From Gyrodactylus bullatarudis (taxonomy: Eukaryota > Platyhelminthes > Monogenea > Gyrodactylidea > Gyrodactylidae): 64,000 nt of DNA. The translations under genes were made by a program, and so were the position numbers. The stretch spans positions 275,858 through 339,857 of the forward strand of contig SSNU01000021.1 of assembly GCA_012064415.1 (NCBI GenBank), read 5' to 3'. This document shows, piece by piece, positions 45,501 through 55,530 of this stretch. The first letter of the stretch is position 1. Every line of letters begins with the position of its first letter. The notes under the pieces are model-generated. The model did no database searches, had not been told where the DNA came from, and was given only the letters and a program-made list of their open reading frames with translations.

Positions 45501-47360
45501 TTATGGTTAAATTCTATATTTCTCACTCATTTCCCGCTATAAATTATATCAATTTTTAAGCATAAACTTTCCTCATAAAGTTTTACTGCTATATACCCAG
45601 GGTCATAAAAATGGATATCTCTCCCCCTCCCTGAGTTCTTTTTATCCAATGGAAGAGCAGAAAATTTGCAATCTACTAGTATATTATCAAATCCCGGGAT
45701 TAAGTCTGAAGAGACCCGGCAAAATAAAACGTTTATCACTTATCATTCGTTCGTTCTCCTATCTTCCTTATGAGTGTAGACTCCAGTAATAATAATACTT
45801 GATGAGGTTTGGCAACATTATCGTTTCAATAAATATTTATCTCCATTGCATCTATTGACAATGTCTCAGGTGGAAGAAACTATGATCTATTCGATCATAA
45901 TACATTTATCATTCATCTATTATAAGTATCAGTAAAATATTCATCATCATTTTTTTAATTGCAAAATAATTACAGGGTTAGTATCTATTGAACTATCTAT
46001 CACTTGAACTTTGTTTGCATTTTCATTCTTAGCTGCTGGCTAAGAATTAGCATGATTATTCCATCCTGCAATTGTTGTAGGAAGTTCAACAAATTGCTTA
46101 TAGGATTCACAGCATTTTGAGTGGAACTAGTTGAGGGATAATAGCTTAGTAAACTTAAATTCTTTTGAGCTTAATCTTTTGAATAAACCGTTTATCGTAC
46201 CCTTTAATTCTAAGAGGAGCACACTAAAAAGGCATGTTAATACAATTACCATCGAAATCTTTGAAAGTTCAATAGCTGAGAATATGGATATTGATCAAAT
46301 AAAAAAAATCATTGAAGACTCACCCGCGCCGCCACCATTCTTCTTAGGTGCCAAGTATATGTTGAATTTTGCTGGCTCTTTAGAAAAGCCGAATGTCTTA
46401 TATCCTGAATCCTTTAATTTGTCAATATCTGAAAAAAGGTGATTGAGAGAGTGGTTTTCCATTAATTGAAATATTAATTCTTGAAATGTTTCTAAAAACT
46501 CACGAGGATTTTCTTAGAAGTAAAAAGATTTTTTTTTCATAGAAAAGATCATTTACGTTTTAGAAAATTTTCTAAATCTTGATCTACAAAATGAACGTTA
46601 ATTTTATAACTTACAAGTTGAAGCTGGTGTGATTGGAAACTCTATTGCGTCTGCTGATTTCAATGATCCACCTCTTTTTTCCTTGTCACATTTATCCCCG
46701 AAGGAGTTTTCAAATGTCAAAGGTTGAACATTGTTTGCTTTTCTCAAACTAATTGATATTTGTTTATCATATATTCATATATTATTATGTTTATTTTTGA
46801 AATGTAGCAAGTGTTTTGAAACAAATTTCGATCAAAGAGTTCTATGAAAATGATTCTACTTATAAGAACGGATTTTCAGAATAATTACTTATATTATCTG
46901 CGAATCAAAATGATTTGTCAGGAGAAATAATAACCATAATTGAAGAATATATTTTATCCTTTATTGTGATAATGGTTTAAATAAGTTATTCAATTAGTTA
47001 CTTACTCATTTATAACTTGTACAAGAGTGTTGGGACTATAATTTTCAAATAATAATTGATAATCGTTTTCTTACTTTTTGTCGTCTGATGTATAAACATC
47101 CTGAATTAAATTTCTTAACCATTTACTTGATGGTAGTTGTAAGGATTAAAAATGTAAGCACATACCAAGTATTTTATTTTTTTCTGCATTGGCTTGTGGA
47201 ACTGGAGCTGGTTGAGCAGAATTAGTATTGTTATTTTCTGGTTCTTTTTCTTCATCTTTATCATCTCCCTCCGACTCCTCATCATCTGCTTTTTTTGCTT
47301 TTGCACGCTTTTTTTTTATTCGACTTCTTCCTCTTGATTTCTCTCTTGCATAAGTTTCGG
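36545..47360 (-). CDS. Gene B body: four complete repeats of the same modular protein
   Basis: Unrecognised family; paralogue of gene A. Exons 5' to 3': 47360-47162 (SRGRSRIKKKRAKAKK, acidic, PAPVPQANAEKNKILG). Repeat 1: 47035-47006, 46748-46615, 46583-46557, 46428-46320. Repeat 2: 45442-45413, 42012-41873, 40738-40709, 39449-39345. Repeat 3: 39258-39229, 39180-39041, 38987-38958, 38811-38559. Repeat 4: 38487-38458, 37949-37816, 37761-37732, 36674-36545. Lengths match gene A position for position (134, 140, 140 and 134 nt for the central exon; 27 nt in repeat 1 and 30 nt elsewhere for the DLK exon). Motifs include IVNDEQNKKLVVFGMPKS and VEVPYTANMTYKDLK. The repeat-3 YQ exon is enlarged by a Gly/Ser-rich linker. 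The exon at 39449-39345 shows the same frame problem as its gene A counterpart. Confidence 0.75.
37066..37115 (-). ncRNA. hammerhead ribozyme, class 2
   Basis: The minus strand reads ACACTGATGAGTATGCATGAAATAAAGGCCTTATTTG in pieces: core CTGATGA, loop GTATGCAT, GAAA, and a clear stem III (AAUAA...UUAUU around AGGCC). An upstream GCATA is complementary to TATGC in loop II. Stem I pairs only partly. Core intact. Confidence 0.7.
38298..38379. mobile_element. 82-bp piggyBac-like MITE
   Basis: TTAACCCTAGAATGACATTT at the left and AAATGTCGTTCTAGTGTTAA at the right form an imperfect 20-bp inverted repeat with TTAA at both ends. TTAACCCTAGAA is the typical piggyBac terminus. It lies in a gene B intron (between 38458 and 37949). 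Confidence 0.75.
38590..38706 (-). repeat. Gly/Ser-linker minisatellite inside gene B exon
   Basis: Tandem units of 27 bp (ccactgctgccaccaccac and similar, about three full units plus partial ones) encode GGSGGGGSS repeats on the minus strand. This raises the exon to 253 nt against 121 nt in the gene A counterpart. The reading frame is kept. The other frames give Ala/Val- or Thr-rich strings that are artefacts. Confidence 0.85.
40942..40992 (+). ncRNA. hammerhead ribozyme, class 2 (core A9 to G)
   Basis: TCACA-CTGATGG-GTATGCCC-GAAA-TAAAGGCCTTAT-T-TGTGA. Stem I is a perfect 5-bp UCACA/UGUGA. Stem III is AAUAA/UUAUU-like around AGGCC. An upstream GGCAT (40942) is complementary to ATGCC of loop II. 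Core base 9 is G instead of A, which should lower activity. Confidence 0.72.
42120..42165 (-). ncRNA. degenerate class-1 hammerhead relic
   Basis: The minus strand has GCCAGTGTAAGAGCCTGATG, AGAACCAGTG and AAGCTTCATTAA. The core CTGATGA survives, but GAAA has become GTAA and the loop complementarity is lost. Probably the terminal repeat of the adjacent PLE relic family. Confidence 0.5.
42545..42960 (+). pseudogene. Penelope-like element relic
   Basis: Frames give VAMGSPIGPVLADIFLASLE (RT) and, after many stops, LFKGDVTPRILNNKMSEI and FPGYRLQILPKIIKLLSDL (connector to the endonuclease). Much is deleted between the two. It lies in the gene B intron between the repeat-1 and repeat-2 exons. Confidence 0.75.
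43585..43640 (+). ncRNA. degenerate class-1 hammerhead relic
   Basis: GCTGGTGTAAGAGCCTGAAG then AAATCTGATAAAAATCTC: the CTGAAGA core is present but loop II and the GAAA box have drifted. A PLE-type leader precedes it. Confidence 0.4.
44298..45187 (+). mobile_element. short DNA transposon relic with HTH coding fragment
   Basis: Inverted repeats of about 75 bp: CCCTGATAGTCTTAAGACTC ... ttgaagaaaacgactttcga on both sides (44298-44372, 45105-45187). Inside, 44598-44910 encodes HDEAMRKRIV*LYQNYGNRQ, ELAKLSNVPYSTAYGWVRSN (a helix-turn-helix) and FVESNTTATLQDCYNEYQRL. There is one stop codon and no catalytic domain. The same protein family recurs at 54437-54741 (FIEENLTATLEEC). Superfamily not resolved; the HTH is of the IS630/Tc1 kind. 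Confidence 0.75.
45691..45743 (+). ncRNA. hammerhead ribozyme, class 1 (G12 mutated)
   Basis: CCGGG upstream, CTGAAGA (45705-45711), GACCCGGC, then AAAA where GAAA is expected, and TAAAACGTTTATC giving a perfect 5-bp stem III (AUAAA/UUUAU, loop ACG). Stem I is 5 bp (UUAAGU with ACUUAU). The core G12 to A change should block cleavage. An ATG leader like that at 57098 follows at 45770. Confidence 0.75.
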
Positions 47361-48150
47361 CTAAAAGAATAAACAGATTATTTTTAAAATGATTAGTGTG
47401 TAAAATGTGTAGAAGAAAATTGAGAAAAAACTTTTTTTAATACAAGCAGTACTAACAATAAAGTCACAATATTTAGCACCTGACAGAACATAATATTTCT
47501 GAAGAGTTATGTTAAAAAATAAAATATTTAATCTTCGTGTAATGCAACCTATTGTACAAGATAGCAAAAGAAAATAAAAAAACCACATATACATAATCAT
47601 TCACTAGAACAATTCCTTACTATTGATCAATTAAAAATCATTTTTACACTTATTGGACTGATAATATTTCAAAGAGTTCAATCTATGAATTAAATTAATA
47701 TATTCCTTTAGAGAAATTATACAATTCAATTTAGTCGATGAAGATATTTGTTTTAAGATTCTCGGGTGTTTTCTATTTGCTTCGTGTAGATATTTTTACA
47801 ATTAGTGGTTAAATGGCACCAAAAATGATATAAAATTAAAATTTAATGACAATAAATCAATCAGAACGAAATATTCTTTGAGTGATAACTCCTTGATTTT
47901 ATAAAATTTATTTAAACTTAGGTCTATATTAGGATCCTCGGCCATTTTATAAATTTTATTATAAAACTAATTTTAGATTATTTTTTACTGAATCGGAATA
48001 ACTTCTGAATTTTCTCAAATATACGAAACCTCAACCGAATTCAATCTCGGCATTATTTCCCAAAAAATCAATCCATTATTGCAGCGGTTGTTAAAACAGA
48101 ATGAAAAATTCTTTGATTAGTATTCTAGCTAACGAGTAAAATGCACTTAC

Positions 48151-48960
48151 CAGCAGTTCCAATATCTATACTTGTATTAAATATTCTACAATAGAATTAC
48201 CTGCATATGGAGTACGGCTGAAAGACCTACGAATACGATTTCCTTAGTTTTTTGAATAAATTTAGTGATACTGTTTTTCATACTAGTTTTTTCACTTCCG
48301 CCTAAATGCTTATATTATTAAAAATATTTTCTTACACTCATGAGTTCCCACTATTATCAATAAATAAATACACTCCATACTCACATCGACCATATTTAAC
48401 TTCAGAAAACAAGTTTAATAACTATGATTTGAAGTCAAGAATTTATAACGAGTGACGTGCTAATTTCATAAGAAAATAAAATAATATCAATTGAATATTA
48501 TTTAACTAACTGTGACAGACAAAGAGTATTCGAATCTGAAGTCAGAACTATGTGTACTGAAATAGCTTAAAATCACAGTTCGGCAATCACGGTGGGCACA
48601 AAAATACTGAAATAAGAAAACGAAAATCCTTTTTTTATTCAAAGCATCTACCATTCATTTTATAGAAACCGTTTAAATAGTGGGTTTGAAAATAAATTTT
48701 TACATCATCCGACCAAAAATTACTTATAAATTAGAAATTACGATGAAATGCATGACTCACTTCGAACTCTTCCTTGAATACACTATTAGCAATAATTTGA
48801 ATCAAAATACCTTTCATTGTTGTCACAACTGAAGATCATAAAAAAACGTGTTTGCTTTTACTTTTATTTCCATATCTTCTTGTTATTGGCCTGTCACTTC
48901 TACTCCTACTCCTACTCCTGCTTCTCCTTCTCCTTCTTCTTCTTGGTCTTCCTGTGCTAA
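48151..48960 (-). CDS. Gene B N-terminal micro-exon array, with Arg/Ser-rich exon
   Basis: Exons: 48960-48862 (99 nt; STGRPRRRRRRRSRSRSRSR then SDRPITRRYGNK), 48399-48385 (15, KYGR), 48350-48336 (15, GTHE), 48301-48284 (18, CGSEKT), 48242-48201 (42, NRIRRSFSRTPYA) and 48165-48151 (15, DIGTA), then the 47360-47162 exon. All are phase 1-1, divisible by 3 and GT-AG bounded. They match the gene A series 60/.../15/15/18/42/15 in order, length and residues (RFAR/KYGR, CGSPKV/CGSEKT, DIGNS/DIGTA). Counterparts of the 18- and 12-nt gene A exons were not found between 48400 and 48861. No start codon or signal peptide was found. Confidence 0.65.
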
Positions 48961-49199
48961 CTGGATGAAAAAATCAATTTTTGGAATTTAAATAATGAGA
49001 TAACGAATTTACCCATTTCCACAGTGAAAAAATTATCTTTTATTGAAAGTGCATGCTAGTTCACTCTTTTATTCGATTTTCAATAAACTGATATCAACGC
49101 AATTTATTATTTTTTTATTAATAGACTCAGAAGACTGTAAATTATTCATTATGACTCTTAATGATGAACGATTAGAGGACAATTGAAAAAGTTTTATGC

Positions 49200-49547
49200 T
49201 TAACCCTTCAAGCCATGATTATGTTTTAAAGAAACTGAAAATAATTAATTGACTACTTTTCTAAAAGAAGAACTAATATTCTTTTGAATGATCTCACCAC
49301 TCGCAGAGAAAAAAGAAAGAAACTTTTATCGAGAAACCATACCCATAGGATTCGAAAATTTGATAACCTTGAGTTCATCTCTTGAAAAAAAAATTTAGCC
49401 ATTTTCAGGGTCTAAAAATGGTCACTAACTAAAGGTTGATTTTCGAAAAAAATGCATATTCGTCATCAGCTTATTCTTTAATCATGCAAAATTTCCAATT
49501 TCTGCTATGTGCCATGAAAAAACTTTTTCTGGATCTTTAAGGGTTAA
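49200..49547. mobile_element. possible TTAA-flanked MITE
   Basis: TTAACCCTTCAAG at 49200 and CTTTAAGGGTTAA ending at 49547 form a short inverted repeat with TTAA ends, in a stretch with no coding signal. Resembles piggyBac-type non-autonomous elements but only about 13 bp support it. Confidence 0.45.
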
Positions 49548-50398
49548 TATCGAAGATAGTCTACTCTGTTTTGACTTCAGCACTATTGCTTGCTTTCAAA
49601 TTTCAGTCATACCTCTATAAAAATTGCCACGAGTCCATCTCTCTCTTCTCTAGATAGATATTTTTGAATCTTCACATTGAAGTATAATATTATAGGAATG
49701 AAGAAATATCGTTTAATAGAAGAAAGACTGACAAAGCTACCAGTTCAGCCAGGTCTAACAAAGAATAAACTAGAATTTTTTGAGGTGCTAAAATATTAAC
49801 GGTATTAAATTATCTATAAGCTGTAAGGACATATTTTAGTTAGTTTAGTATTTTTTTAAGATACAAAATTTTCGTGGGTTCTCCTAAAAAAGGACATAAG
49901 TTTACATTAGAAATTTTTATGTCTACGTTGGTTACATAATAACGCCTACTCTACAGTGTGTAAAGATATGGGAAAGACAACCTTTTCAAAATCATTAATT
50001 TTTCTAGTGTATGCTTGTTTATATGATTCAATTTCGGGGTCGAATTTAATAATTTGGTTAAAGAAATGCCTCACTTTGGGACGGGTGGGAGTACTGGCGT
50101 TTCTTTAACCATCGACTCATTAATTTTTTTAAAATAAATTAATCACATCAATCCCTTAAATTTAAATTGAAAATAAATAAGTCGAAATATATATTATAAG
50201 TTCTTTATTAAACAGTTGAATTATCTCTGAAAATTTTAATTTGAGAGAATATAAATAAGTTTTATAATTTTTTTAAAACAGCGCCACGCTATTTTATTCT
50301 GATAATACTTTAATAAAAATGATATTTTGTGGGAAAAATTGCGGAAATTCTTCAAATATATTTGATTCTGATATAAATGAAAAATTTATTATGATGAT

Positions 50399-50442
50399 TG
50401 GAGCTTTTATTTCACCGGTTCTCATCAGACTCCTACACCGAC
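50399..50442 (-). ncRNA. hammerhead-type motif, class 1
   Basis: The minus strand reads CGGTGTAGGAGTCTGATGAG, AACCGGTGAAATAAAAGCTC. The core CTGATGA and GAAA are intact and ACCGG pairs with the upstream CGGT. Stem III is decayed. Confidence 0.6.
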
Positions 50443-50719
50443 TTGATATAAAATTACAAACAAACGTTGATAGCCCTTTAAATAATTTTCTCTTACTATC
50501 CTGATTCGTAATAGTAGATTTATTTTGCTGACCGGAGTCTTTTGTGCTAATTGAAGGTTGAGAGATAATTCAACTTCTGTTGACTTTTCTAGGTTTTCAC
50601 ATTCTCTCTCAATTGTAGTTGTAACTTTAGCTGACTCGTTGAGCTGATTACTTTAAGACGCAGTTACAGCTACTTACTATTCTGTTTCATTGATTGTAAT
50701 CTTATCAACTTTATGGGCC

Positions 50720-50776
50720 TATCAGAGGAATTGTAGGAGTCTGATGAAGACAGGTTAAATAAAAGCTTTATTACTA
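50720..50776 (+). ncRNA. degenerate class-1 hammerhead relic
   Basis: TGTAGGAGTCTGATGAAGAC then AGGTTAAATAAAAGCTTTAT: CTGATGA present and stem III hairpin recognisable, but GAAA became TAAA. A PLE-like leader with ATG follows. Confidence 0.5.
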
Positions 50777-50867
50777 ATTATTAACTTGTCTACTAATCCT
50801 CATGAAAATATCTTTAAATTTTAAGAAAATAAAATGATAATTTTTGAAGCTTACAAATTACAAAACT

Positions 50868-52002
50868 TTATTTTTTCTCTGGATCTTTTTCTTTACCATC
50901 TTCTTCTTTGTCATCATCTTCATCTCCGTCTTCGTCGTCTTTCTCCTCACCTTTTTGCTCCTCTTTTTTGTTTTCAACTACATCAGGCTTCTTCTGTTTC
51001 TTCCTTCTTCTAGATTTGTATGATTTCTCTATAATTCATGTTATTATTTTGAAAATAATTACTTAAATTGACGACGTCTGAAAACGTGAAAAATTAACGT
51101 ACCGATTTTGCCGAAATTGGTTTGACATCTTCTGATATGTTCTTCTTTAGTAAATAAAAAGTTTATTCAAAAAAATCTCGTATATTGACTTCGACACTAA
51201 TAGCGCACTATGAAGGTGCAGTAAAATTTCTAAAATAAGTAATCAGTATAAAAATAATTGTATACTATGAGAAAAAGGATCTCGATCCCATCAAATCTAG
51301 AGCCCTCTTTTTAATCAGTGATGCATGAATCTATCTTTGTTCATATGAATAAAACGAATTCTAAAATTTGGTACAGACCTTAGTTTTTCTTACCACTGAC
51401 GATAAAAAAATAATGATGTAATGTAGAGAAACTTCCCTCTCTGGATACATGGAATTTTTTTCTTAAAACTTTATTTGTGCGCTATTTTTGCTGAGTTAGG
51501 AATAAAAATAATCTTTATTAATATAAAAAAATATTTTTATTTACTTCCTTTTATTGGTCCAGCTGGGAATTATTAAAATACTATATTTTCTTACATTCAT
51601 ATCTACCTACTTTCTCGTCACCAAAAAAGAGCACATACTTCTTGAGTATAAAACTTTTATATAATACGAATTTGAGAAAAATTACTTTTTGGTCTTTCTG
51701 AATTCCAATTTATAATTTGAACAAAAACTATCTAACTTGAGAACGTAGAGAACACTGAATTAGTTATACGGAAATTGATAAAGCATATTTACATAAACCA
51801 GGATACTTTTTACGGATCATTGATCGAAATCTATTTCGATTTGCTGAAATTATAAATATTAAACCAATTTTAAATTTTTTATACTCACCCGAACTATTTT
51901 TTTTCTCATTATTGTCATTTTCTTCTGCCAGGTAAAAATTAATAAACACTTGTTCTTATTATTTCATACCTGGCTCAACCTTCTTATTTTCTTTGGTTTT
52001 GG
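50868..52002 (-). CDS. Gene C: partial paralogue, basic/acidic exons
   Basis: Micro-exons 52002-51970 (33 nt, KTKENKKVEP) and 51924-51889 (36 nt, ENDNNEKKNSS) are bounded by AG and GT and are phase 1-1. A larger exon, 51028-50868, reads KSYKSRRRKKQKKPDVVENK and then an almost pure Asp/Glu/Lys stretch, ending in TAA (50868-50870). This last exon is the counterpart of the RGRSRIKK-plus-acidic exons of genes A and B, but no repeat domains follow it before gene B begins. Either it uses an internal donor (AAAG|GTGAGG) and continues, or gene C is a truncated copy. Function unknown. Confidence 0.5.
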
Positions 52003-52685
52003 CTTGAATAAACGAAATAATTTCAAATCATATACTAAAATGATAAAAATTCAATAAATAGATTACATTTTTAAAAATTAGAACTACATCAGAAGATCCT
52101 GAAATATATTTCTACACTTTAGAGTGCGTTTCTAGAATTTCATAAACTCTATAAAATATCATCATCATTTAATATTTTAGCCGATCTATTCCTATTTTTA
52201 TCTAAAACAAAACGCTAGAATAAAGTTTGGAAGAATAAGTTTTTAGAACTTCTTTGAAACCGAAACAACAAACCATGGAACATAAAATATAATTTTCATA
52301 CTCATTCGAACTTGAAGTTGGAAAAAATATTAAAACTGATTTTAATTAATGTTTTTTCCATCAATCAATAGTTTGAATCATTTATAAATTTTATAATTAT
52401 TAAACACCGATCGGTATTTACACATCAAAATAAAAATTCTTTAGTGTCAAAAGTTTTTGTGTCACTGAGTATTTGTTTAAAATTTTTATAGCGTAATTAA
52501 AACGAACTTTATTTGATTTTGAACTGAGGTTTTGCGAGAACGAACGAATATTATGATGATAATACTCGTTACATCACCCTTAAAAATGTTTAACATTATA
52601 AAATTCATTTTGTGAGAGAAACTCTTTAATCTCTATTTTTAGTTGAGCTACGGATAATTCCATGATTATAAAGGTGATGCCAGTT

Positions 52686-52737
52686 TTAAGAATATAGCGC
52701 TTTTATTTCGTGGCATACTCATCAGCTTATACATGCC
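52686..52737 (-). ncRNA. hammerhead ribozyme, class 2, left palindrome arm
   Basis: Minus strand: GGCAT, then ATAAG-CTGATGA-GTATGCCAC-GAAA-TAAAAGCGCTATAT-T-CTTAA. Stem I AUAAG/CUUAA, stem II GU/AC with loop AUGCC, stem III partial. Upstream GGCAT pairs with loop AUGCC. Confidence 0.72.
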
Positions 52738-52947
52738 AGATTTATATAAAGAAAATGTGTACAAAATATTGGTTTCGAATCTGATTGGTCACTTTTTGGT
52801 GCGTAAGTCCCTCTGTTTTACATGTAATATATTGTATATCCCAAAGCTGCCCAATATATTACATGTAAAACAGAGGGACTTACGCACCAAAAAGTGACCA
52901 ATCAGATTCGAAACCAATATTTTGTACACATTTTCTTTATATAAATC

Positions 52948-53001
52948 TGGCATGTATAAGCTGATGAGTATGCCACGAAATAAAAGCGCTAAATTCTTAA
53001 A
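52948..53001 (+). ncRNA. hammerhead ribozyme, class 2, right palindrome arm
   Basis: Same motif on the plus strand: CTGATGA at 52961-52967, GTATGCCAC, GAAA at 52977-52980, CTTAA stem I partner near 52995. Identical to the left arm apart from one base in stem III. Confidence 0.72.
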
Positions 53002-53644
53002 ACTGGCATCACCTTTATAATCATGGAATTATAAAATTCGTTCGTTTTCTGAATTATTATCTTTTCTTGAATCATTTACTGGTATATTTTCGTTTATCTG
53101 AGATTGTTTTTAGAGATAAAAATGCTATAAACCAATCAGAATTCTTTATCTGCAATTTTAAATTACTAAAAATAATAGTTTAATATTCTATTTCAGCAGT
53201 TTATAATTTGGGGCTGTAGGATCCTGAAGTAATTTCGATCTCAAAATAACATTTTATCAGCCATTCAACTATTTAAAAAATAGCATTTTCTGAGGCGCTC
53301 GTTATTGAAATTGTGTTCATATTAACTTACAATTTGAAAAGGAAAAATATTAATGGGAAAATGTGCATTTGTCTCAATATTTACTCCAGTTTTTTCTAAA
53401 GTACAATAAATATTTGAAAAAAAGCTATTAAACTACCTAATATTCTAGGCTATTAGAAATTTTGATTTTTTCATTATCAAAAATGGTCGAATTTATCGTA
53501 TTTTTGATATAGAGCTAGAACCCATGTTCAGGACAAATTATTAAGAGTAGGCCAAATTTTTAATCTTTTCCCAGTCTTAATCTATTTTAAGATTTGGTGG
53601 CGATGAAGGAATCATCTAGAGGAATTTGAAGTCAAGTGAATAAT

Positions 53645-53696
53645 TAGTGATAAAGCTTATATTTCACCGGATCTCGTCAGACTATTACACCGGCTC
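53645..53696 (-). ncRNA. hammerhead ribozyme, class 1
   Basis: Minus strand: GCCGG upstream, UAGU-CTGACGA-GATCCGGT-GAAA-TATAAGCTTTAT-C-ACTA. Stem I is 4 bp (UAGU/ACUA), the core is complete (position 7 is C, which is allowed) and stem III is AUAA/UUAU. One of the best class-1 copies. Confidence 0.78.
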
Positions 53697-54436
53697 AATA
53701 TTTATAGAGAAAAATAAAGAATATGTACAAGTTCCTCTGATTGGTTATAATCCCATTGGATTTTTGAGTTAATGAGTTTAAAATTTGTCACCAAGGCTAA
53801 TTGATATTTCAAATTATAAAATTATTATTATTTTCAGATAAATATTTTTGAACGGTATAACTTCTATTCAAAGATAAAAAGTGAACTTTCTTCTTAGAAC
53901 CTTAGATGGAAAAAAACTTACCCGAAAACTTTTCGCTAGCTCTAAAGAAGATCTATTTCTTTTTTCTTAAGATCAAAATAGTGAAATCGAAAGTTAATAT
54001 TCTTCTTTTCTTCTTTAATTCTCCTTTTATGAATTTAGCATCCGCTTACTATGACTTTTGCATGTAATTTTGAGAGAAAATGTTGAACAAACTGCTAGAT
54101 AATTGTTTTCATCATAAAGATACAAAATGAAGTATAAATTTAGTGTAATTATTAGAAGTATATGCACAACAGTCCATCCTGATGTATAATTAATGGTATG
54201 ACGGATTAATTAACAGTACTGTGACTAAAAGATGAACTCAAATCAAAAATAAAGTTTATATTTCAATTTGAGAACAATATATTGAATCATGTTAATCATT
54301 GTTATAGGGAATATTATTTTCAATGTACGGCACATTGAAAAATTTTTGCTGGGGATATGTCCAGCCCAAATTTCTAAAATTATCATGTATTTACATTCAT
54401 AGGAATATTTTGCATTATCTAAATATGGAGAATTGT

Positions 54437-54741
54437 CCAATTAGCCAACATACTAACACTTGAAATTGACAGTGACTCATTGAAATATCTCTCGTGGTGA
54501 AGACAACATTCTTCAAGTGTTGCTGTTAGATTTTCTTCAATAAAAGCAATAAGATTCTGAAGCTTAACCTGAGTCTTCTTTGAAAAATTTGCTCTTCTTC
54601 TTGCTAGAGGTAAATCATTTTCAGTTCGAATTCAACGGTAAGCTGAGGAATATGAAAAATCTTGGCATATTCTCTCCAGTTACCGCGATTTCTATACAGG
54701 TTCGAAACTTTTTTTCTTAAATTCTCATCATGTTTTGCCAT
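54437..54741 (-). pseudogene. HTH transposase N-terminus relic
   Basis: From ATG 54741: MAKHDENLRKKVSNLYRNRG then NWREYAKIFHIPQLTVEF. After a frameshift: KKTQVKLQNLIAFIEENLTA, TLEECCLHHERYFNESLSIS. It is homologous to the fragment at 44598. No catalytic part is visible. Confidence 0.65.
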
Positions 54742-55039
54742 CTGTCACTAGTGTAGTAGACACAATGTACGTAGGAAGTTAGAAAAATTAGTTTAAAAAT
54801 TTAAACCAATCAGAGTGAGTTTAACGTTTGACCTTAAAAATTTACGGTGAGACATATAAATAAGCCGATAATGGTCTAAATCAGTTACAGACAAAATCCC
54901 CCTTGTCTATTATTAGTTTCGAAATGGACCACTTTATTTTTAAAAATATCGATTATATTGTATTCAGCCTGTTACTATGACGGAAACTTAAATGCATTAA
55001 TAGATTTTATAACTAATAAATATTTAATTATTGAAAATT

Positions 55040-55530
55040 TACAAGTCCGACTCATAGCAAGTGTTTTTGGTATGTTTTCTTTTAGACTCTTTCAAAACCT
55101 TTCAATAGTATTCATATGAATTTTAGGATCTCGAAGATGAGCATAATATTCGTTATGATTTATGGTAAGATGCCAAAGACCAGCAGTTGCACGATCAGAA
55201 TAACCTGCCCATTCATCCGTAATCAAGGTAGTGCCAGCATGAATATCATCAGTTATAAACTTTTCAATTACATTTTCATTACGGTTTAGAACAATCTCCA
55301 ATTTTACTTTGTCTCCTTGTCAAAAGCTCCAATTATCCATTCATTGCGCAGTATTCTTCCTCTGTTGTATTTACATCTTGAAATTTTTACTATTGCTCCG
55401 ATTTTCTCTTTGGTGATTGATGCCTCGTGTAATAGAGACAGAAATACACAAAAGTAATCAGATAAAGTCTGTCTATTTGATAGCATGTGCGATCTAATAT
55501 TCATGACGGTAAAAAATATGGACTTCGGAG
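55040..55530 (-). pseudogene. ISXO2/Merlin-like transposase fragment, second lineage
   Basis: Minus-strand frames read YNRGRILRNEWIIGAFDKET, TLITDEWAGYSDRATAGLWH and PKIHMNTIERF, i.e. the first-Asp region, second Asp and Glu region of the ISXO2-like domain. The sequence differs strongly from the 20.5-kb transposase, so it is a separate family. Frameshifted near 55302. It ends abruptly where the PLE at 55531 begins. Confidence 0.75.

Larger units (their letters stand above)
52657..53030. repeat. near-perfect palindrome carrying two hammerheads
   Basis: Arms 52657-52834 and 52852-53030 (about 178 bp each) are inverted copies with one obvious mismatch (gcgctatatt against gcgctaaatt), separated by a 17-nt spacer (tatatcccaaagctgcc). 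Each arm contains a class-2 hammerhead pointing outward. The arms look like two PLE terminal repeats joined head to head. Confidence 0.9.

Noticed and set aside
46131..46442. 103-residue plus-strand open frame
   Set aside because: Its 3' part is antisense to a well-supported gene B exon (46320-46428). The rest has no family signal.
48201..48300. Signal-peptide-like frame MKNSITKFIQKT... at gene B
   Set aside because: It runs across an intron and in a different frame from the one conserved with gene A (RRSFSRTPYA against RKASNRAMYA).
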